DNA of 64,000 bases from Lachnotalea sp041821265 (GTDB taxonomy: Bacteria > Bacillota > Clostridia > Lachnospirales > Lachnospiraceae), in the NCBI GenBank assembly GCA_041821265.1, contig JBGUEQ010000021.1, forward strand, positions 8,842 to 72,841, in the 5' to 3' direction. Positions 62,958 through 64,000 of this stretch are shown one piece after another (position 1 is the first letter of the stretch; each line of letters starts with the position of its first letter). Both the position numbers and the translations under genes were made by a program. The notes under the pieces were generated by a model. It was not told the DNA's origin. It made no database searches and saw only the letters and a list, made by a program, of their open reading frames with translations.

Positions 62958-63077
62958 AATAAAAAAAGCAACCAAATTGGTTGCTTTTTTAGGGGGAGGG
63001 AGGTTAAGGAAAATTAATTCCTTAAAAAATATGAAAAAATTTATCTATATTAATTTTAGGTATCTGCTTTAACTTAT
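62958..63077 (-). ncRNA. Small-RNA candidate, copy 2
   Basis: Same plan as copy 1: TATACT on the minus strand (63084-63089), a conserved 5' segment, hairpin B (63004-63011 with 63018-63025; TTAAGGAA/TTCCTTAA, again a 6-base loop), the linker CCTCCCTCCCCCT, and the terminator hairpin (62962-62973 with 62979-62990) with a seven-T tail. The hairpin B stems differ between copies at positions that change on both sides, which keeps the pairing. Confidence 0.55.
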
Positions 63078-63201
63078 GTATTAAGTATAATGCCGAAATA
63101 TGTAGAAACAGTGTTAATAAATTGAATTAATTGTTAACAAATAACTTGTAAAGTGAATAAATTATGAATATTAACTTCAATAAAAGTAATTTTTAGGCAA
63201 A

Positions 63202-63318
63202 AGTTGAAAAGCCAGTGGGGGCAACGTCAATAAAGGCAGAGGAGTTGTGTAAGCTTGGAGAGATACTGTAAATGTCCTTGAAATTATAGAGGCAGCAATA
63301 AAAAGTATGGAAGAATAG
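63202..63318 (+). pseudogene. Gfo/Idh/MocA-type oxidoreductase C-terminal remnant
   Basis: One frame reads KVEKPVGATSIKAEELCKLG and, after a one-base shift, another reads RDTVNVLEIIEAAIKSMEE and a stop. Together they resemble the last 45 residues of a Gfo/Idh/MocA oxidoreductase (EDTVNVLEIIEAAIKS). No N-terminal part is present. Confidence 0.55.
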
Positions 63319-63429
63319 AAATTTAATTTGAAATTTATGTCAATGAATAGTATAATGTAACTATTCAAACGAGAAAGACATACTAGATACTATTGTACAT
63401 TGCATATTAGTAATTGGAGGAATGTAGTG

Positions 63430-63681
63430 ATGGGAAATGAAAATAAAGAATTAAAGATGACTCATTCCTGTATTTTATCACGAGGAAAAGAAAAAATAGT
63501 TAGAGTGACATTTGAAAGCAATGATTCTTACGCAGAAGGCATTGTTCCTAGTGGAAAAATAGAAAAGCAACATGGATTTACAGAAGACGAAATTGAGCAA
63601 TTAAAAATTTATTTAAAAATAAATAAGCAAGATATTTTGGAAAAAGCAAAAAAGATAACTGGAATCACACACTGGTTCTAG
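63430..63681 (+). CDS. Small hypothetical protein
   Basis: This 83-residue protein has a beta-rich N-terminal half (ILSRGKEKIVRVTFESNDSY, then AEGIVPSGKIEK) and two C-terminal helices (TEDEIEQLKIYLKINKQDIL). I recognise the type as a small conserved protein of Lachnospiraceae but not its function. There is no signal peptide. The start at 63430 is 12 bases after GGAGG; a longer frame from 63400 has no ribosome site. A strong terminator follows. Confidence 0.65.
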   Translation: MGNENKELKMTHSCILSRGKEKIVRVTFESNDSYAEGIVPSGKIEKQHGFTEDEIEQLKIYLKINKQDILEKAKKITGITHWF

Positions 63682-63694
63682 TAAAAATGATAGG

Positions 63695-63727
63695 ATACCT
63701 ATGTAAGGAGTGGAATTACATAGGTAT
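63695..63727 (+). terminator. Terminator after the small hypothetical gene
   Basis: ATACCTATGTAA (63695-63706) pairs perfectly with TTACATAGGTAT (63716-63727), followed by TTTTAGC. Confidence 0.8.
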
Positions 63728-64000
63728 TTTTAGCATATTAATAGGAGTGTTCTACGAACTTCCTTATTAACTAAAATGCACTACGTGCTAAAATGCACAC
63801 CATTCGTATCGGAAGTGTGTGTTGCTACGCAACCCACGTGGACGTGAAATTGTCTGCTTGTAGACAGTTTGTTCTTATATAATAGGCACATTGTTTTATG
63901 TGCATCGCGTAGCGGTAACTATGAGTTACTGTTCACACAGTAGCTTAACACTAGCTGTTAAGCTACGTAAGAAAATGATTCAACAAATGATTTCTGGTTC
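63728..64000. other. Repeat-rich intergenic end of the window
   Basis: No gene is seen. It holds an imperfect TTAATAGGAG/CTTCCTTATTAA hairpin with a CTACGAACTTCC core like that at 4511-4522, the dispersed repeat at 63894-63931, and a perfect GTAGCTTAACA/TGTTAAGCTAC hairpin (63940-63966). Confidence 0.5.
63894..63931 (+). repeat. Dispersed intergenic repeat, copy at window end
   Basis: TTTTATGTGCATCGCGTAGC then GGTAACTATGAGTTACTG matches 7067-7104 with one substitution and one missing base. Confidence 0.7.

Overview
The window looks like chromosome from a low-GC Gram-positive anaerobe of the class Clostridia, most likely a Lachnospiraceae or Clostridium phytofermentans-like bacterium. The reasons are AT-rich DNA, strong AGGAGG ribosome sites, a DUF5688 protein, several chemoreceptors, LytTR/GHKL signalling, a membrane-anchored beta-glucosidase and flavin/ferredoxin enzymes. 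Species cannot be named from the sequence alone. Small decayed gene stubs and dispersed intergenic repeats are common.

Layout. 1-4.5 kb: tail of a YqeG-like HAD phosphatase, elongation factor P, a DUF5688 protein, a structured intergenic segment, tRNA-Arg(CCG) and a membrane-anchored SH3b protein with an ADQAA repeat linker. 4.6-15.1 kb: a shikimate/quinate module with an old-yellow-enzyme type flavoprotein, a divergent LysR regulator, YdiB-like dehydrogenase, YdiN-like MFS transporter, AroD, a three-gene TRAP transporter and a chorismate mutase-shikimate kinase fusion. 15.4-20 kb: a small helical protein, an RluF-like pseudouridine synthase overlapping ligA, and metA with Glu111 (predicted acetyl specificity). 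20-23.2 kb: an eroded mobile element (hairpins, a gene whose natural start reads ATA, a broken tyrosine recombinase), then an Rrf2 regulator and a GC-rich nitroreductase.

23.3-34.3 kb: chemoreceptors, a second OYE-like enzyme, a decayed ferredoxin-nitroreductase, a truncated EFR1 flavodoxin, two TetR regulators, a 911-residue iron-sulfur/FAD oxidoreductase, hypA, a 27-codon hypB stub and an IS1634-type remnant. 34.4-47.3 kb: a LytTR/GHKL two-component system, a chemoreceptor, then a glycan cluster (circularly permuted GH3 with membrane anchors, GT2, GH2, GPH symporter). The chemoreceptor and the GH3 operon carry matching tandem LytTR-like boxes at identical spacing from their promoters, so the two-component system probably controls both. 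47.3-49.6 kb: a run of decayed genes (ISL3, integrase, unknown ORFs, DhaL-domain kinase).

49.6-64 kb: a TspO-like membrane protein; a MarR-GNAT-methyltransferase operon with cysteine clusters; a YdbC/PC4 protein; a GGDEF remnant and an intact REC-GGDEF response regulator; a TetR-controlled MacB-like ABC exporter with a coiled-coil permease; an 809-residue protein of unassigned, possibly carbohydrate-active, function; two tandem copies of a structured minus-strand RNA candidate with a C-rich linker and a terminator hairpin; a broken Gfo/Idh tail; and a small hypothetical protein.

The two most promising unexplained signals are the LytTR promoter pair (36560-36628, 38655-38723) and the duplicated small-RNA candidates (62683-63089). 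All family calls come from motif recognition by eye; no database search was run.
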